From contig CAMIGX010000001.1 in assembly GCA_946221385.1 (NCBI GenBank), positions 124,001-188,000 on the forward strand: DNA of 64,000 bases, given 5' to 3'. The stretch's first letter is position 1; each line of letters starts with the position of its first letter. Both the position numbers and the translations under genes were made by a program. Shown here piece after piece: positions 8,386-17,626 of the stretch. The notes beneath the pieces were generated by a model. The model saw only the letters and a list, made by a program, of their open reading frames with translations, was not told the DNA's origin and searched no databases. This stretch comes from an uncultured Propionimicrobium sp. (lineage in GTDB: Bacteria > Actinomycetota > Actinomycetes > Propionibacteriales > Propionibacteriaceae).

Positions 8386-9068
8386 GGCTTGGGTAACCGA
8401 ACCCGACGGCTGGTCAACGTCGACTTGCGGGTCGTCGGCTCGGTGGCGTCGGGTTTACGCAGATAGATCGGCTCCAGACCCTCGTCAGGCAGCCGCCACG
8501 CCAGTGCCGCGAAGACCGCGCCGGCCAAGGGCTGCTGGGCGTCGGGCAGTGCGCGAGTCTCGAAAATCTCCGGGTAGGCGGCGATGCCTGGACCGATTGT
8601 TGCCAGCGCTGGGACGGCGTCAGGGGCGCTGACCTGCGGCGCACTGACGCGGCCAGATTGGTCATATTTGGCCCAGTAGACCTCATGTCGACGAGCATCG
8701 GTGATGACGACAAATTCGTCCTCGAAGTCATGGGCCGCCAGCCAGCAGGCAGCCAGCGCGTCCAAGGTGCAAACGCCCCGAACTGGCAAATCACATAACG
8801 CGGCGAGCACCGTGCCGGTGACGATGCCCACTCGCAGACCCGTGAAGGGGCCAGGGCCTAGTCCGACCGCGACGCGGTCGAGATCGGCTGGCTGCAGTCC
8901 GGCTTCGGCCAAGACCTCGTCGACCAAGCTTTGGGTCAATTCAGCGTGGCTGCGGCTATCGGTGACGCTGCGCGCGGCCAGCGGTTGACCACCCTTAGCT
9001 AATCCGACGGTGATACCGGTCGCGGTATCGACAGCCAAGGTGAACCCAAGGTCTTCGTGCTCAGTCAA
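8382..9068 (-). CDS. tsaB: t6A biosynthesis protein TsaB
   Basis: A 228-residue partner of TsaD in the t6A complex. It starts with the ASKHA-type LAVDTATGITVGLA, then SHAELTQSLVDEVL, and carries the hallmark GLGPGPFTGLRVGIVTGTVLA. It lacks the metal-binding residues of TsaD, as expected. It overlaps tsaE at its 5' end (8 bases) and rimI at its 3' end (4 bases). Confidence 0.95.
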   Translation of the reverse strand: MTEHEDLGFTLAVDTATGITVGLAKGGQPLAARSVTDSRSHAELTQSLVDEVLAEAGLQPADLDRVAVGLGPGPFTGLRVGIVTGTVLAALCDLPVRGVCTLDALAACWLAAHDFEDEFVVITDARRHEVYWAKYDQSGRVSAPQVSAPDAVPALATIGPGIAAYPEIFETRALPDAQQPLAGAVFAALAWRLPDEGLEPIYLRKPDATEPTTRKSTLTSRRVRLPKP

Positions 9069-10014
9069 GGTTCAGCTCCTGCGCTAGGCGTCGGCGCGCC
9101 GCGTCATCCCAGCGCGGGCCGAACGCATCCAAGTAGACCACCCGCGACTCGTCGGACGGATCACCCGAGCGGTGAATCTCTAGCTCGAGGCGGTCACGGC
9201 TCAGCTCTTCGGCCAAGCCATCGCCCCATTCGATGAAGGTCACGGCTTGGGCCATCGAACTTTCTAAATCTAGATCTTCCAGTTCAGCCGCCGAGCCCAG
9301 CCGATAGGCGTCGACGTGTACCAACCCAGGTCGATCTGTAGCAGCTTCGTGGACGCGGCTGAGCACGAAAGTCGGTGACGCGACCTGGCCGGCGACACCA
9401 AGTCCCGCGCCCAGTCCTTGCGCGAAGGTCGTCTTTCCGGCGCCGAGCTCGCCGGCAGCGATGATGACGTCACCAGCTTGCAAGATTCTGGCCAGCCGAA
9501 CTCCCAACGCCTGCATTTTTTCGGCGGTCGGCACGTCGACACGAATCGGCAGCGTACGGCCCAATAGGTAACCGTGCGGGACGGCATCGTCGATCACGAA
9601 ACCCGCGTCTTGCCACCATTGCAGGACTTTGGGGAGCTCTTCGCGCGCAATCAACTGGATCCGCCGGTCGCCGCGGTCGGCCGCGATCTGCGTCGCTGCC
9701 CGAACTAATTCACCAGCGACGCCGGCCTGCCGAAATTCGGGCAGCACCCCGACGCGGTGCAGCATCGCAGAGCCCGCGCCGTCGCTAGAAATGAACAGCG
9801 CCCCGGCGATCTGACCGCCGAGCTCGGCGATCAGCGCTAGCTGCATGCCGAGCCGCTGGGTGACCGATTCGAGGGTTTCGTTCAACGCGTCAGCTGGTGG
9901 GTCGAGCGGTGGACGTGCCGCGAAGGACCGCAAAATGACGTCCAACAGCGCCGCAGCGTCCGCAGCTGTCCCCAGCCGCAAGCTCAACGCTGCATCGTCT
10001 TGACCAGAAATCAC
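9061..10014 (-). CDS. tsaE: Fused GNAT acetyltransferase - TsaE ATPase
   Basis: A 317-residue two-domain protein. Residues 1 to about 155 form a GNAT domain (RVGVLPEFRQAGVAGELV is the CoA-binding loop; WWQDAGFV is motif B). Residues 160-317 are TsaE: Walker A GELGAGKTTF (188-197), SPTFVLSRV, HVDAYRLG and FIEWGDGLAEEL. TsaE is the ATPase of the t6A complex and is usually about 150 residues alone. No stop or start separates the two parts and the linker is short. The GNAT half differs from RimI two genes downstream. First gene of the t6A operon. Confidence 0.92.
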   Translation of the reverse strand: MISGQDDAALSLRLGTAADAAALLDVILRSFAARPPLDPPADALNETLESVTQRLGMQLALIAELGGQIAGALFISSDGAGSAMLHRVGVLPEFRQAGVAGELVRAATQIAADRGDRRIQLIAREELPKVLQWWQDAGFVIDDAVPHGYLLGRTLPIRVDVPTAEKMQALGVRLARILQAGDVIIAAGELGAGKTTFAQGLGAGLGVAGQVASPTFVLSRVHEAATDRPGLVHVDAYRLGSAAELEDLDLESSMAQAVTFIEWGDGLAEELSRDRLELEIHRSGDPSDESRVVYLDAFGPRWDDAARRRLAQELNLD

Positions 10015-10089
10015 CTGACAACCTTATTGCTTGCGACTCGGCGCAGCCTGCGACGTCCGCATCCGGACCGGCTCAGTTAGGATCGAGAC

Positions 10090-11217
10090 ATGCGAGTGGC
10101 CTTCGTAGCCGAGAGTTTTCTGCCCTCGATCAATGGCGTCACCAATTCGGTCTTGCGTGTCCTCGAACATCTCGACGACACCGGCCACGACGCGATGGTC
10201 GTCAGCTATCGCCACCCGGATGGCGTGCCAGCCGACTACCGCGGCTTTCCGATCAACACCGTGCCGTCGCTGACCTTGCCTTGGTATCGCAGCCTGCGGA
10301 TGGCGTTTTTCGTCAGCGGCCACATTCGACGGCTGTTGAACGATTTCCAACCGGATGTCGTCCACCTCGCCTCGCCATTCCTGATCGGCTATTCGGGGGT
10401 GCGGGCAGCCAATCGGATGGGCCTGCCGACAGTCGCCTTGTATCAAACTGAGGTGCCGAATTACATCGCCAGCTATGGCTATCCGTTGGCCGAACCCGCT
10501 GCCTGGCAGCATGTGCGCCGCATCCATAATCAATCGACGCTGACGCTAGCGCCGTCGTCCTATACCCGTGACGAATTGGTCCGCCATGGCGTGCAACGAG
10601 TCGACGTGTGGGGCCGCGGTGTCGACATTGGGCGTTTCAACCCGGCTCGCCGCGACCAGAGCTTGCATGACGCCTGGGCGCCCAACGGTGAAATCGTCAT
10701 CGGCTATATGGGACGGCTGGGCGCGGAAAAGCAGGTCGAGAATCTGCGCGTGCTGGGCGATATTCCTGGGGCTCGCATCGTCATCATTGGTGACGGCCCC
10801 CAGCGCACAGAGTTAGAGACTGCACTGCCCTCAGCGATCTTCGTCGGAATGCAGACTGGTGATGAACTTTCCCGTCACCTGGCTTCGCTCGACGTGTTCG
10901 TGCACACCGGCGAACTGGAGACTTTCGGACAAGCCATCCAAGAGGCGCAGGCCAGTGGGCTGCCAGTCATCGCGCCCCGGCGCGGCGGTCCGATCGACTT
11001 GGTGACGCCGAATCTGGACGGCTACCTCTATGCCCCCGGTGGGCTGGCCGAGCTACGCAGCTATGTCGTCAGATTGGTGGAAGACCGCGAATTGCGCGAA
11101 TCGATGGCGCAAGCCAGCAGGCAGCGCACTGAATCACGTACTTGGCCGGTCATCTGTGATCAATTGCTTGAGCATTACCAAGCAGCAATCGACGCTCATC
11201 GCCGATTCCTCGGCTAG
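10090..11217 (+). CDS. mgtA: GT4 glycosyltransferase, MgtA-like alpha-mannosyltransferase
   Basis: A 375-residue GT-B enzyme. The N-terminus MRVAFVAESFLPSINGVTNS matches actinobacterial GDP-mannose-dependent MgtA/PimB-type enzymes that mannosylate membrane glycolipids on the cytoplasmic face. The nucleotide-sugar site is seen as IGYMGRLGAEKQVENL, IVIIGDGPQ and the E-x7-E motif in GELETFGQAIQEAQASGLPV. It diverges from tsaE across a 75-base gap and converges on nnrD with almost no gap. The exact acceptor is inferred only from the family. Confidence 0.8.
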   Translation: MRVAFVAESFLPSINGVTNSVLRVLEHLDDTGHDAMVVSYRHPDGVPADYRGFPINTVPSLTLPWYRSLRMAFFVSGHIRRLLNDFQPDVVHLASPFLIGYSGVRAANRMGLPTVALYQTEVPNYIASYGYPLAEPAAWQHVRRIHNQSTLTLAPSSYTRDELVRHGVQRVDVWGRGVDIGRFNPARRDQSLHDAWAPNGEIVIGYMGRLGAEKQVENLRVLGDIPGARIVIIGDGPQRTELETALPSAIFVGMQTGDELSRHLASLDVFVHTGELETFGQAIQEAQASGLPVIAPRRGGPIDLVTPNLDGYLYAPGGLAELRSYVVRLVEDRELRESMAQASRQRTESRTWPVICDQLLEHYQAAIDAHRRFLG

Positions 11218-11221
11218 TCAT

Positions 11222-12046
11222 TCAGCGCGCGGCACGGTGGTCGCGGTAGGCATATTCGCCAAGGATCTCTGCGACGACGGCCGCCATGACATCAGGCGGG
11301 AAGGGCCCCGATTTGCGGACGGCAGCCAATGCTTGAATCGACGCGCCATAGGCTCCCGCCAGTTGGGCTGGTAGACCGGCCGCCAGGAGAGCACCGCAGA
11401 TGCCAGCTAATACGTCCCCCGAACCGGCTTGGCCCGTCCACGGCAAGCCGGGCACCGCTGTTAGTACCTCGCCAGCTGGTGTAGCGCAATACTGCTTCGC
11501 GCCCTTGACCAGTACGCAGCAGCCATGTCGTTCGGCGGCTCGCTGGGCATGACTGACGGGATCCTGTTCGACTTCGCTGCGATCGATGTCCAATAGTTTG
11601 GCTAGCTCGCCGGCATGCGGGGTGAGCAACGAATTGTTCGGAAGCTGGACGCCGGCAGCGCCCAGCTCGGGCAGAAATTCCAAGGCGCCAGCGTCAATGA
11701 CCATCGCAGCTGGCTGGTGGTTGAATTCGGCTTGGCTGATCAATGCTCGGACGCGGTCGTGCCCATAGCCGTCCCAACCAGAACCGATGACCAGCGCGTC
11801 GAGACGACCTGGGCCGATCGTCACTGATGGCGTACGCGTCAAAATCAGTTCGGGATTAGCTTGGCCGAAGTAGCGGATCATTCCCGCGCCGGCATAGAGC
11901 GCACCGGTGACCCCCAGCATTGCGGCACCTGGATAGCGCTTGGAACCGGTATCGAAACCGACGACGCCCCGCGCATACTTGTCACTGTCCGCAGCTGGGA
12001 AAGGCCAACTGCTCAGCACCTCATCAGCAGTCAATTGATGGCTCAT
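11222..12046 (-). CDS. nnrD: ADP-dependent NAD(P)H-hydrate dehydratase
   Basis: Repairs the S form of hydrated NAD(P)H using ADP. A 274-residue ribokinase-like protein with KRYPGAAMLGVTGALYAGAGMIRYF, LTPHAGELAKLL, VLVKGAKQYCATP, and the catalytic WTGQAGSGDVLAGICGALLA. The epimerase (NnrE) domain, often fused in front, is absent. It follows acpS by 6 bases in the glmS-acpS-nnrD operon. Confidence 0.93.
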   Translation of the reverse strand: MSHQLTADEVLSSWPFPAADSDKYARGVVGFDTGSKRYPGAAMLGVTGALYAGAGMIRYFGQANPELILTRTPSVTIGPGRLDALVIGSGWDGYGHDRVRALISQAEFNHQPAAMVIDAGALEFLPELGAAGVQLPNNSLLTPHAGELAKLLDIDRSEVEQDPVSHAQRAAERHGCCVLVKGAKQYCATPAGEVLTAVPGLPWTGQAGSGDVLAGICGALLAAGLPAQLAGAYGASIQALAAVRKSGPFPPDVMAAVVAEILGEYAYRDHRAAR

Positions 12047-12052
12047 GTCGCC

Positions 12053-12466
12053 TCACACTAGCCCTGCTGAGCCGACCGTCGAGGGCAGGCTTTCGTCATT
12101 GATCTTCTCGCATATCACCATGGCGATAGCTGTATCGTGCTCATGGCTGAGAGACAACCAAATCCGGTCGGCTGACCTGCGCTGGGCGGCTAGCGCGACC
12201 GTGCCGGTCAATTCGAAGCTCGGCTGGCCGGCGGCGTCATTGACGACCTGACAATCCTGCCAGCGCAATCCGTCCGGCACCCCGAGAGCTTTAGCCAGAG
12301 CCTCCTTGGCCGCAAAGCGCGCAGCGAGCTTGGTCACCTCAGGGGGCTGCCCGGCTGCAGTCAACTCAGTCTCAGTGAACAGCTTGCGCGCCAAACCCGG
12401 ATGCCGGTCGAGTGCCGCAGCCATGCGCTGACAAGCGCAGATGTCGACTCCGATGCCGACAATCAT
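12053..12466 (-). CDS. acpS: Holo-[acyl-carrier-protein] synthase
   Basis: Transfers phosphopantetheine from CoA to acyl carrier protein. A 137-residue AcpS with the Mg-binding start MIVGIGVDIC, the ARFAAKEALAKALG core with the conserved KE pair, and LSHEHDTAIAMVI near the end. Its ATG overlaps the glmS stop codon (ATGA). Confidence 0.95.
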   Translation of the reverse strand: MIVGIGVDICACQRMAAALDRHPGLARKLFTETELTAAGQPPEVTKLAARFAAKEALAKALGVPDGLRWQDCQVVNDAAGQPSFELTGTVALAAQRRSADRIWLSLSHEHDTAIAMVICEKINDESLPSTVGSAGLV

Positions 12467-13719
12467 TCGACCGTCACTGACTTAGCCAGATTGCGGGGCT
12501 GGTCGACGTCATTGCCCAGCGCGGTGGCTGATTCGCAGGCGAATAATTGCAGCGGCACGGTAGCGACCAGCGGCTGCAGCAAGGTCGAGACTTTCGGCAG
12601 CCAGATGACTTCGTCGGCATAGGCTTCGACTTCTTGATCGCCGCGTTCAGTCAGCGCGATGACCCGTCCGCCACGAGCCCGCACCTCTTGAATATTCGAA
12701 ATCATCTTGTCGTGCAGCTGGTCGCGGCCCTGCGGTGGCACGACGACGAATACCGGCATGCCAGACTCGATGATGGCGATCGGACCGTGCTTCAGCTCGC
12801 CCGCCGCGAAACCTTCAGCATGCTGATAAGCCAATTCCTTGAGTTTCAGCGCACCTTCCAAAGCGACCGGATAGCCGACGTGCCGGCCTAAGAAGATGAA
12901 ATCATTCAAACCGACTAATTGCCGCGCTAGCTGATAGACGTCGTCAGCTTTCGACAACAGTTGTGAAATCAATTCCGGCATGCGTTCTAGCTCGTCAGTG
13001 ACCTGACGAATTTCGTCCGCAAATTTAGTGCCTCGAACTTGAGCGAGGTAAAGACCGAGCAAATAGCAGGCCACTAACTGGGTCAAAAATCCTTTGGTCG
13101 ACGCGACCCCGATTTCGGGACCAGCATGGGTGTAAATGACCGCATCCGATTCGCGCGGGATCGTCGCACCATTGGTATTGCAAATGGCGATCACTTTACT
13201 GCCCTGCTCTCGAGCATGCCGGATCGCCATCAACGTATCAGCAGTCTCCCCAGATTGGCTGATCGTGACGCATAAGGTGGCCGCGTCGACGATCGGATCG
13301 CGATAGCGAAATTCAGATGCCAATTCAACCTCGCAGGGAATTCTGGTCCAATGCTCGATCGCATATTTCGCGACCATCCCGGCGTAATATGCGGTGCCAC
13401 AACCAACAATGACGACCTTATTTAGCCGCCGTAAGTCTTCGGTAGCCGAAGCGTGCGGGTGGGCGTTGCTGTCATTTGGTTCGCCATGAGTAGCCCAGCG
13501 GGTGTGGCCGATCCCGATATGCGCTTCAGTCAGCGGGACGCCTTCCAGTTCGGCTTGCAGATTTTCCAGTTTGCCAGCCTTCTTGACGACGCGAACCTGC
13601 CCGTCAACTGGCAGCGCAATGCCGGCTGAGTCATATCCCCGATATTCCATCCGGCGTAGCCCGTCCAAAATGATTGGTTGTGCTGCGCGATGTCCGACAT
13701 AGCCAATGATTCCGCACAC
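12463..13719 (-). CDS. glmS: Glucosamine-6-phosphate synthase GlmS with large internal deletion
   Basis: GlmS makes glucosamine-6-phosphate from fructose-6-phosphate and glutamine for cell-wall synthesis. It is normally about 600-620 residues; this one is 418. The start is normal: GTG, then CGIIGYVG with the nucleophile Cys, and GHTRWATHG at 71-79. At residues 90-96 the sequence jumps from NAHPH to DLRRLNKVVIVGCGTAYYAG, the start of the first SIS domain. About 200 residues are missing in frame, including the HNGIIEN oxyanion loop. Both SIS domains (SQSGETADT, GRHVGYPVALEGALKLKE) and the C-terminal DQPRNLAKSVTVE are present. It may be a damaged gene or an assembly error; glutamine use should be lost. 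Confidence 0.9.
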   Translation of the reverse strand: MCGIIGYVGHRAAQPIILDGLRRMEYRGYDSAGIALPVDGQVRVVKKAGKLENLQAELEGVPLTEAHIGIGHTRWATHGEPNDSNAHPHASATEDLRRLNKVVIVGCGTAYYAGMVAKYAIEHWTRIPCEVELASEFRYRDPIVDAATLCVTISQSGETADTLMAIRHAREQGSKVIAICNTNGATIPRESDAVIYTHAGPEIGVASTKGFLTQLVACYLLGLYLAQVRGTKFADEIRQVTDELERMPELISQLLSKADDVYQLARQLVGLNDFIFLGRHVGYPVALEGALKLKELAYQHAEGFAAGELKHGPIAIIESGMPVFVVVPPQGRDQLHDKMISNIQEVRARGGRVIALTERGDQEVEAYADEVIWLPKVSTLLQPLVATVPLQLFACESATALGNDVDQPRNLAKSVTVE

Positions 13720-13815
13720 GAAAGCTCATTTTATTGCCCGCCGACACCAGCCGCCTGACATGCCTGGCGATGGGCCACTAATGTTGTGGGCTAATGCAAT
13801 CTCTAGGAGTCCGCT

Positions 13816-14811
13816 TTGACCGAAATTTCCGTTCCGCCGCCAGGTGATGCTGCGACCAAGCAGGAAATCAAGAGCGGCAAGATCATGCGGCCCTGGATGA
13901 TGCATCCGCGCCAGACCTGGGCCAATTTGGCGCATTCGACGGCCCTCAGCTTGGACGATCAGACGATCGCCAGTCTGCGCGGCATCAATGACCCGACTGA
14001 TCGGGTCGATGTGGCAGAGATTTATCTGCCATTGACGCAATTCATCAATCTTTATCGCGAAGAATTGGGCAATTTATCCGAGCGGACGAATTCCTTTCTC
14101 GGCACTGACGTGGTGCGTACGCCATTCGTCATTGGCATTGCTGGTTCAGTGGCCGTCGGAAAATCGACGGTAGCCAGATTACTGACCGAATTATTGCGTC
14201 AGTTGCCGGATCGACCGAAAGTCGATCTGATCACCACCGATGGTTTCTTATATCCCAACGCAGAATTAGAACGCCGCGGAATCCTGGAACGAAAAGGTTT
14301 CCCAGAAAGCTACGACCGGGCATCCCTGCTGCAATTCGTGATCGACGTTAAATCTGGAAAACCCAAGGTCACTGCACCGATTTATTCGCACGTCATTTAC
14401 GACATCGTACCCGAGGAGGTGCAAGAGGTTTGTGCGCCGGACATTTTGATCATCGAAGGACTAAATGTCTTGCAGCCGGCGGCTGTTTCGCACCACGGTC
14501 AGTCGTTGACGATCAGCGAATTTTTTGATTTCTCGATTTATGTCGATGCTCACGAAGAACACATTCGACAGTGGTTCATCAACCGTTTCCTGGTATTTCG
14601 CGAGTCTGCCTTTCGGGACCCGAATTCATTCTTCCGCGCGTTCGCAGACATGGGCGATACGGAAGCGATCGCGACCGCTAATCAGGTCTGGGACGACATC
14701 AATGGACGCAACCTGCGCGAAAATATCGAGCCGACCCGCGAGCGCGCGACGCTCATCTTGCACAAGGGCGAAGACCACCTCGTCAAACAGATCTGGGTCC
14801 GTAAAATCTGA
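13816..14811 (+). CDS. coaA: Type I pantothenate kinase
   Basis: Phosphorylates pantothenate, the first step of CoA synthesis. A 331-residue CoaA with P-loop GIAGSVAVGKSTVARLL, ITTDGFLYPNAELERRG, MHRKGFPES-like RKGFPESYD, and NPNSFF-like RDPNSFFRAFADM. The start is TTG, supported by AGGAG (13805-13809) six bases upstream. It faces away from glmS; the 96-base gap must hold both promoters. Confidence 0.96.
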   Translation: MTEISVPPPGDAATKQEIKSGKIMRPWMMHPRQTWANLAHSTALSLDDQTIASLRGINDPTDRVDVAEIYLPLTQFINLYREELGNLSERTNSFLGTDVVRTPFVIGIAGSVAVGKSTVARLLTELLRQLPDRPKVDLITTDGFLYPNAELERRGILERKGFPESYDRASLLQFVIDVKSGKPKVTAPIYSHVIYDIVPEEVQEVCAPDILIIEGLNVLQPAAVSHHGQSLTISEFFDFSIYVDAHEEHIRQWFINRFLVFRESAFRDPNSFFRAFADMGDTEAIATANQVWDDINGRNLRENIEPTRERATLILHKGEDHLVKQIWVRKI

Positions 14812-14833
14812 CCGTTAGCGATTCGGCGGGATT

Positions 14834-16198
14834 TCAGTCCAAACTCAGCCGGGACGCGACCAGCGCGGCGAGCCGATGGGCTACCTCATCAGCCTGCTCT
14901 TGGGTGCCAGCTTCGACCATGACGCGCACCAACGGCTCGGTGCCGCTAGGCCGCAGTACGACCCGTCCGGTGCCGTCGAGTTCCTTGTTGGCAGCGGTGA
15001 CGGCCTGATTGATCTCGGGATCCAGCGCGGCGCGCAGCTTGTCGACATTGGGCACGTTCACCAACACCTGTGGCAGCCGGCGCATGACGCCAGCCAGCTC
15101 AGCCAAGCTCTTGCCGCTGTCAGCGACCGCGGCCGCCAGATGTAGGCCGGTCAGCACGCCGTCACCAGTATTGGCATATTCAGCAATGATGACGTGGCCA
15201 GACTGCTCACCACCGAGGGTGAAGCCATTGGCCTGCATAGATTCCAGAACGTAACGGTCGCCGACCTTGGTCTGGTCGACCTTGATGTCGTGCTCTTTCA
15301 TCGCCAAGATCAAGCCCAGATTGCTCATGATCGTGGCGACCAGGGTGTCATTGTGCAGCTTGCCTTGCTGCTTGGCTTGGATCGCCAAAATCGCCATGAT
15401 CTGGTCGCCGTCGACGACATTGCCAGCCGCGTCCACTGCCAGACAACGGTCAGCGTCACCGTCCATTGCCACGCCCAGGTCTGCGCCGTGCTCGACGACA
15501 GCTCGCTGCAGACCTTCGATGTGTGTCGAACCAGCACCGTCATTGATATTCAAGCCATCGGGGGCGGTATTGATGCCCACGACTCGGGCTCCGCAACGTT
15601 CAAAAGCTGGGACGGCAGTCTGAGTGGCGGCGCCGTTGGCTGCGTCCACCACGATCTTCAAACCCATCAAAGACGTTTCTCCAAGGCTCGCGACCAGGAA
15701 ATCGATGTAGTCGCTGAGCAAGCCGCCCTGATCGTCGGTGACGTGGCCGACGCGCGCCCCGACCGGCAGTTCGAAGGGGTCATCCATCCGAGCCTCGATG
15801 GCATCTTCGATCGTATCGTCCAGCTTCACTCCGCCGCGCTGGAAGAATTTGATTCCATTGTCTGGCATCGGGTTGTGACTGGCAGACAACATGACGCCGA
15901 GGTCGGCTTCTTGGGCCGCCACCAGATGCGCCAGGCCTGGGGTCGGCACCACGCCGACGCGCACCACGTCTACCCCCGCGCTGGCCAGCCCGGCGCAGAC
16001 TGCCGCGTCCAGGAATTCACCGGAGATGCGCGTGTCACGCCCGACTAGCGCGACCGGGCGACGGTCACCGAAGGCGCCAGCTTCGGCTAGCACGTGAGCA
16101 GCTGCCATCGACAGCTGCAGCGCCAGCTCAGCGGTGAGATCTTGGTTCGCGACGCCGCGCACCCCGTCAGTTCCGAAAAGTCGAGCCATAGCGCCCAA
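14834..16198 (-). CDS. glmM: Phosphoglucosamine mutase
   Basis: Converts glucosamine-6-phosphate to the 1-phosphate, the step after GlmS. A 454-residue alpha-D-phosphohexomutase: ARLFGTDGVRGVAN at the start, the phosphoserine loop MLSASHNPMPDNGIKFF, the metal loop AMDGDADRCLAVD, the sugar-binding GGEQSGHVI, and the phosphate-binding VLRPSGTEPLVRVMVE. Length and motifs are all intact, in contrast to glmS. Confidence 0.97.
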   Translation of the reverse strand: MGAMARLFGTDGVRGVANQDLTAELALQLSMAAAHVLAEAGAFGDRRPVALVGRDTRISGEFLDAAVCAGLASAGVDVVRVGVVPTPGLAHLVAAQEADLGVMLSASHNPMPDNGIKFFQRGGVKLDDTIEDAIEARMDDPFELPVGARVGHVTDDQGGLLSDYIDFLVASLGETSLMGLKIVVDAANGAATQTAVPAFERCGARVVGINTAPDGLNINDGAGSTHIEGLQRAVVEHGADLGVAMDGDADRCLAVDAAGNVVDGDQIMAILAIQAKQQGKLHNDTLVATIMSNLGLILAMKEHDIKVDQTKVGDRYVLESMQANGFTLGGEQSGHVIIAEYANTGDGVLTGLHLAAAVADSGKSLAELAGVMRRLPQVLVNVPNVDKLRAALDPEINQAVTAANKELDGTGRVVLRPSGTEPLVRVMVEAGTQEQADEVAHRLAALVASRLSLD

Positions 16199-16268
16199 TG
16201 CTACTTTCGTCCCTCAGCGTCGGGCGTCAAATGACACGGGTCGAAACGAGATCCCGGCTAAGAAAGCA

Positions 16269-16304
16269 GCTGGCCGCCGCCCCAAATTGGAGACGACGGC
16301 CAGC
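16269..16304 (-). terminator. Terminator after rpsI
   Basis: Stem GCTGGCCG / CGGCCAGC with a partly paired interior; on the minus strand it is followed by TGCTTTCTT. It lies 21 bases past the rpsI stop codon and separates rplM-rpsI from glmM. Confidence 0.6.
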
Positions 16305-16325
16305 CGATAAAGCTTGCGCGATAGA

Positions 16326-16880
16326 TCAACGCTTCGAGTATTGCGGAGCCTTGCGGGCCTTCTTGAGACCAGCCTTCTTGCGCTCGACGACGCGGGCGTC
16401 ACGAGTCAGCAAGCCAGCCTTCTTCAGCGCCGGACGGCTCGCCTCGGTGTCGATCGCGTTCAGGGCGCGGGCGATGCCCAGTCGCAGCGCGCCAGCCTGA
16501 CCGCTGACGCCGCCACCGGAGATGCGGGCGATCACGTCATAGGCGCCTTCGACGCCGGCGGTAGCGAGGGGCTCGTTGACAGTCTGCTGGTGCAGCTTGT
16601 TGGGGAAGTAGACGTCCAGGTCGCGGCCGTTGATGGTGAACTTGCCGCTGCCCGGCACCAGGCGCACGCGGGCGACGGCTTCCTTGCGACGGCCAGTGCC
16701 ATATCCGGGGGCGATGATCGCAGCGCGACCAGTGCTGGCGACCTGAGCAGAGCTCGTCGAATCGGAACGATAAGCGATTTCGCGGTCGTTCTCGTCAATG
16801 AACGGGGTGGTCTCGGTGTCCTCGAGCTCCACGACCTCTTCGTTTTGCACGTCAGTCACTTCGGTGTCCTTCTCGCTCAC
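16326..16880 (-). CDS. rpsI: 30S ribosomal protein S9
   Basis: A 184-residue S9. The core from about residue 58 has GRRKEAVARVRL, INGRDLDVYFP, and the basic tail ending KKARKAPQYSKR that reaches the ribosomal P site. The first 55 or so residues are an acidic extension common in actinobacteria. The GTG start at 16880 overlaps the rplM stop codon by four bases; a longer frame upstream only reflects rplM in another frame. Confidence 0.96.
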   Translation of the reverse strand: MSEKDTEVTDVQNEEVVELEDTETTPFIDENDREIAYRSDSTSSAQVASTGRAAIIAPGYGTGRRKEAVARVRLVPGSGKFTINGRDLDVYFPNKLHQQTVNEPLATAGVEGAYDVIARISGGGVSGQAGALRLGIARALNAIDTEASRPALKKAGLLTRDARVVERKKAGLKKARKAPQYSKR

Positions 16881-17320
16881 TGGGCGATCTGCTTGATTTC
16901 GTACGGCTGCGGCTGCTGCGCGGCGTGCGGGTGATCGGGGCCGCCGTAGACCTTCAGCTTCTTCATCTGCTGACGGCTCAGCTTGTTCTTCGGCATCATG
17001 CCCCACACCGCGCGCTCGACCAGCTCGCGAGAATTCTTCTCGCGCAGCTCACCGGCGCTGCGGGTGCGCAGACCGCCAGGGAAACCAGACACGTTGTAAC
17101 GCATCGAGTCGGTGGCCTTGTTGCCGGTCAGCGCGACCTTGTCGGCGTTGACGATGACGACGAAATCGCCGCCGTCTACGTGCGGGGCGAAGGTGGCCTT
17201 GTGCTTGCCGCGGAGCAAGTTGGCAGTGTGCGTCGCCAAACGGCCGAGGACAACGTCCTCGGCATCGATGACGAGCCAGTTCCTGGTGACCTCACCAGGC
17301 TTTGGGCTGTAGGTAGACAC
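16877..17320 (-). CDS. rplM: 50S ribosomal protein L13
   Basis: A 147-residue L13 with WLVIDAEDVVLGRLAT, HVDGGDFVVIVNADKVALTG and AVWGMMPKNKLSRQQMKKLKVY. First gene of the rplM-rpsI pair. Length is normal. Confidence 0.98.
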   Translation of the reverse strand: MSTYSPKPGEVTRNWLVIDAEDVVLGRLATHTANLLRGKHKATFAPHVDGGDFVVIVNADKVALTGNKATDSMRYNVSGFPGGLRTRSAGELREKNSRELVERAVWGMMPKNKLSRQQMKKLKVYGGPDHPHAAQQPQPYEIKQIAQ

Positions 17321-17626
17321 GGTCGCAGACCACTTCCACTAGTTGACTTAAACTTTTCTGTTGCGCTCTAGCTTCGCTGTGCCGGCCGATACGGTGTCGA
17401 CCAATCAACAGCCGTCGGCCAAGACTTCGCTGTTAAACCCGGGCGGGATCTGACGAAGCTGACTCGCACGAAGGACGATTCACGGACGCTAAAGCAAGCG
17501 TGCAACAGCGGTCTATCTTACGGCTCAGGCCACGAGCGGTCAAAATCGCAGCTGTCATGGCTCAATATCACTGCCAATCTCGCGCTAAGTCTTGCCTAGT
17601 CGCGCCAATCAGAGCAATGTTTGTGC
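17321..17626. other. Intergenic region between rplM and the EF-G-like gene
   Basis: About 300 bases without a gene between two divergent genes. It must carry the rplM promoter and leader and the promoter of the EF-G-like gene. No clear -35/-10 pair, operator or RNA gene could be singled out by eye. Confidence 0.5.
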
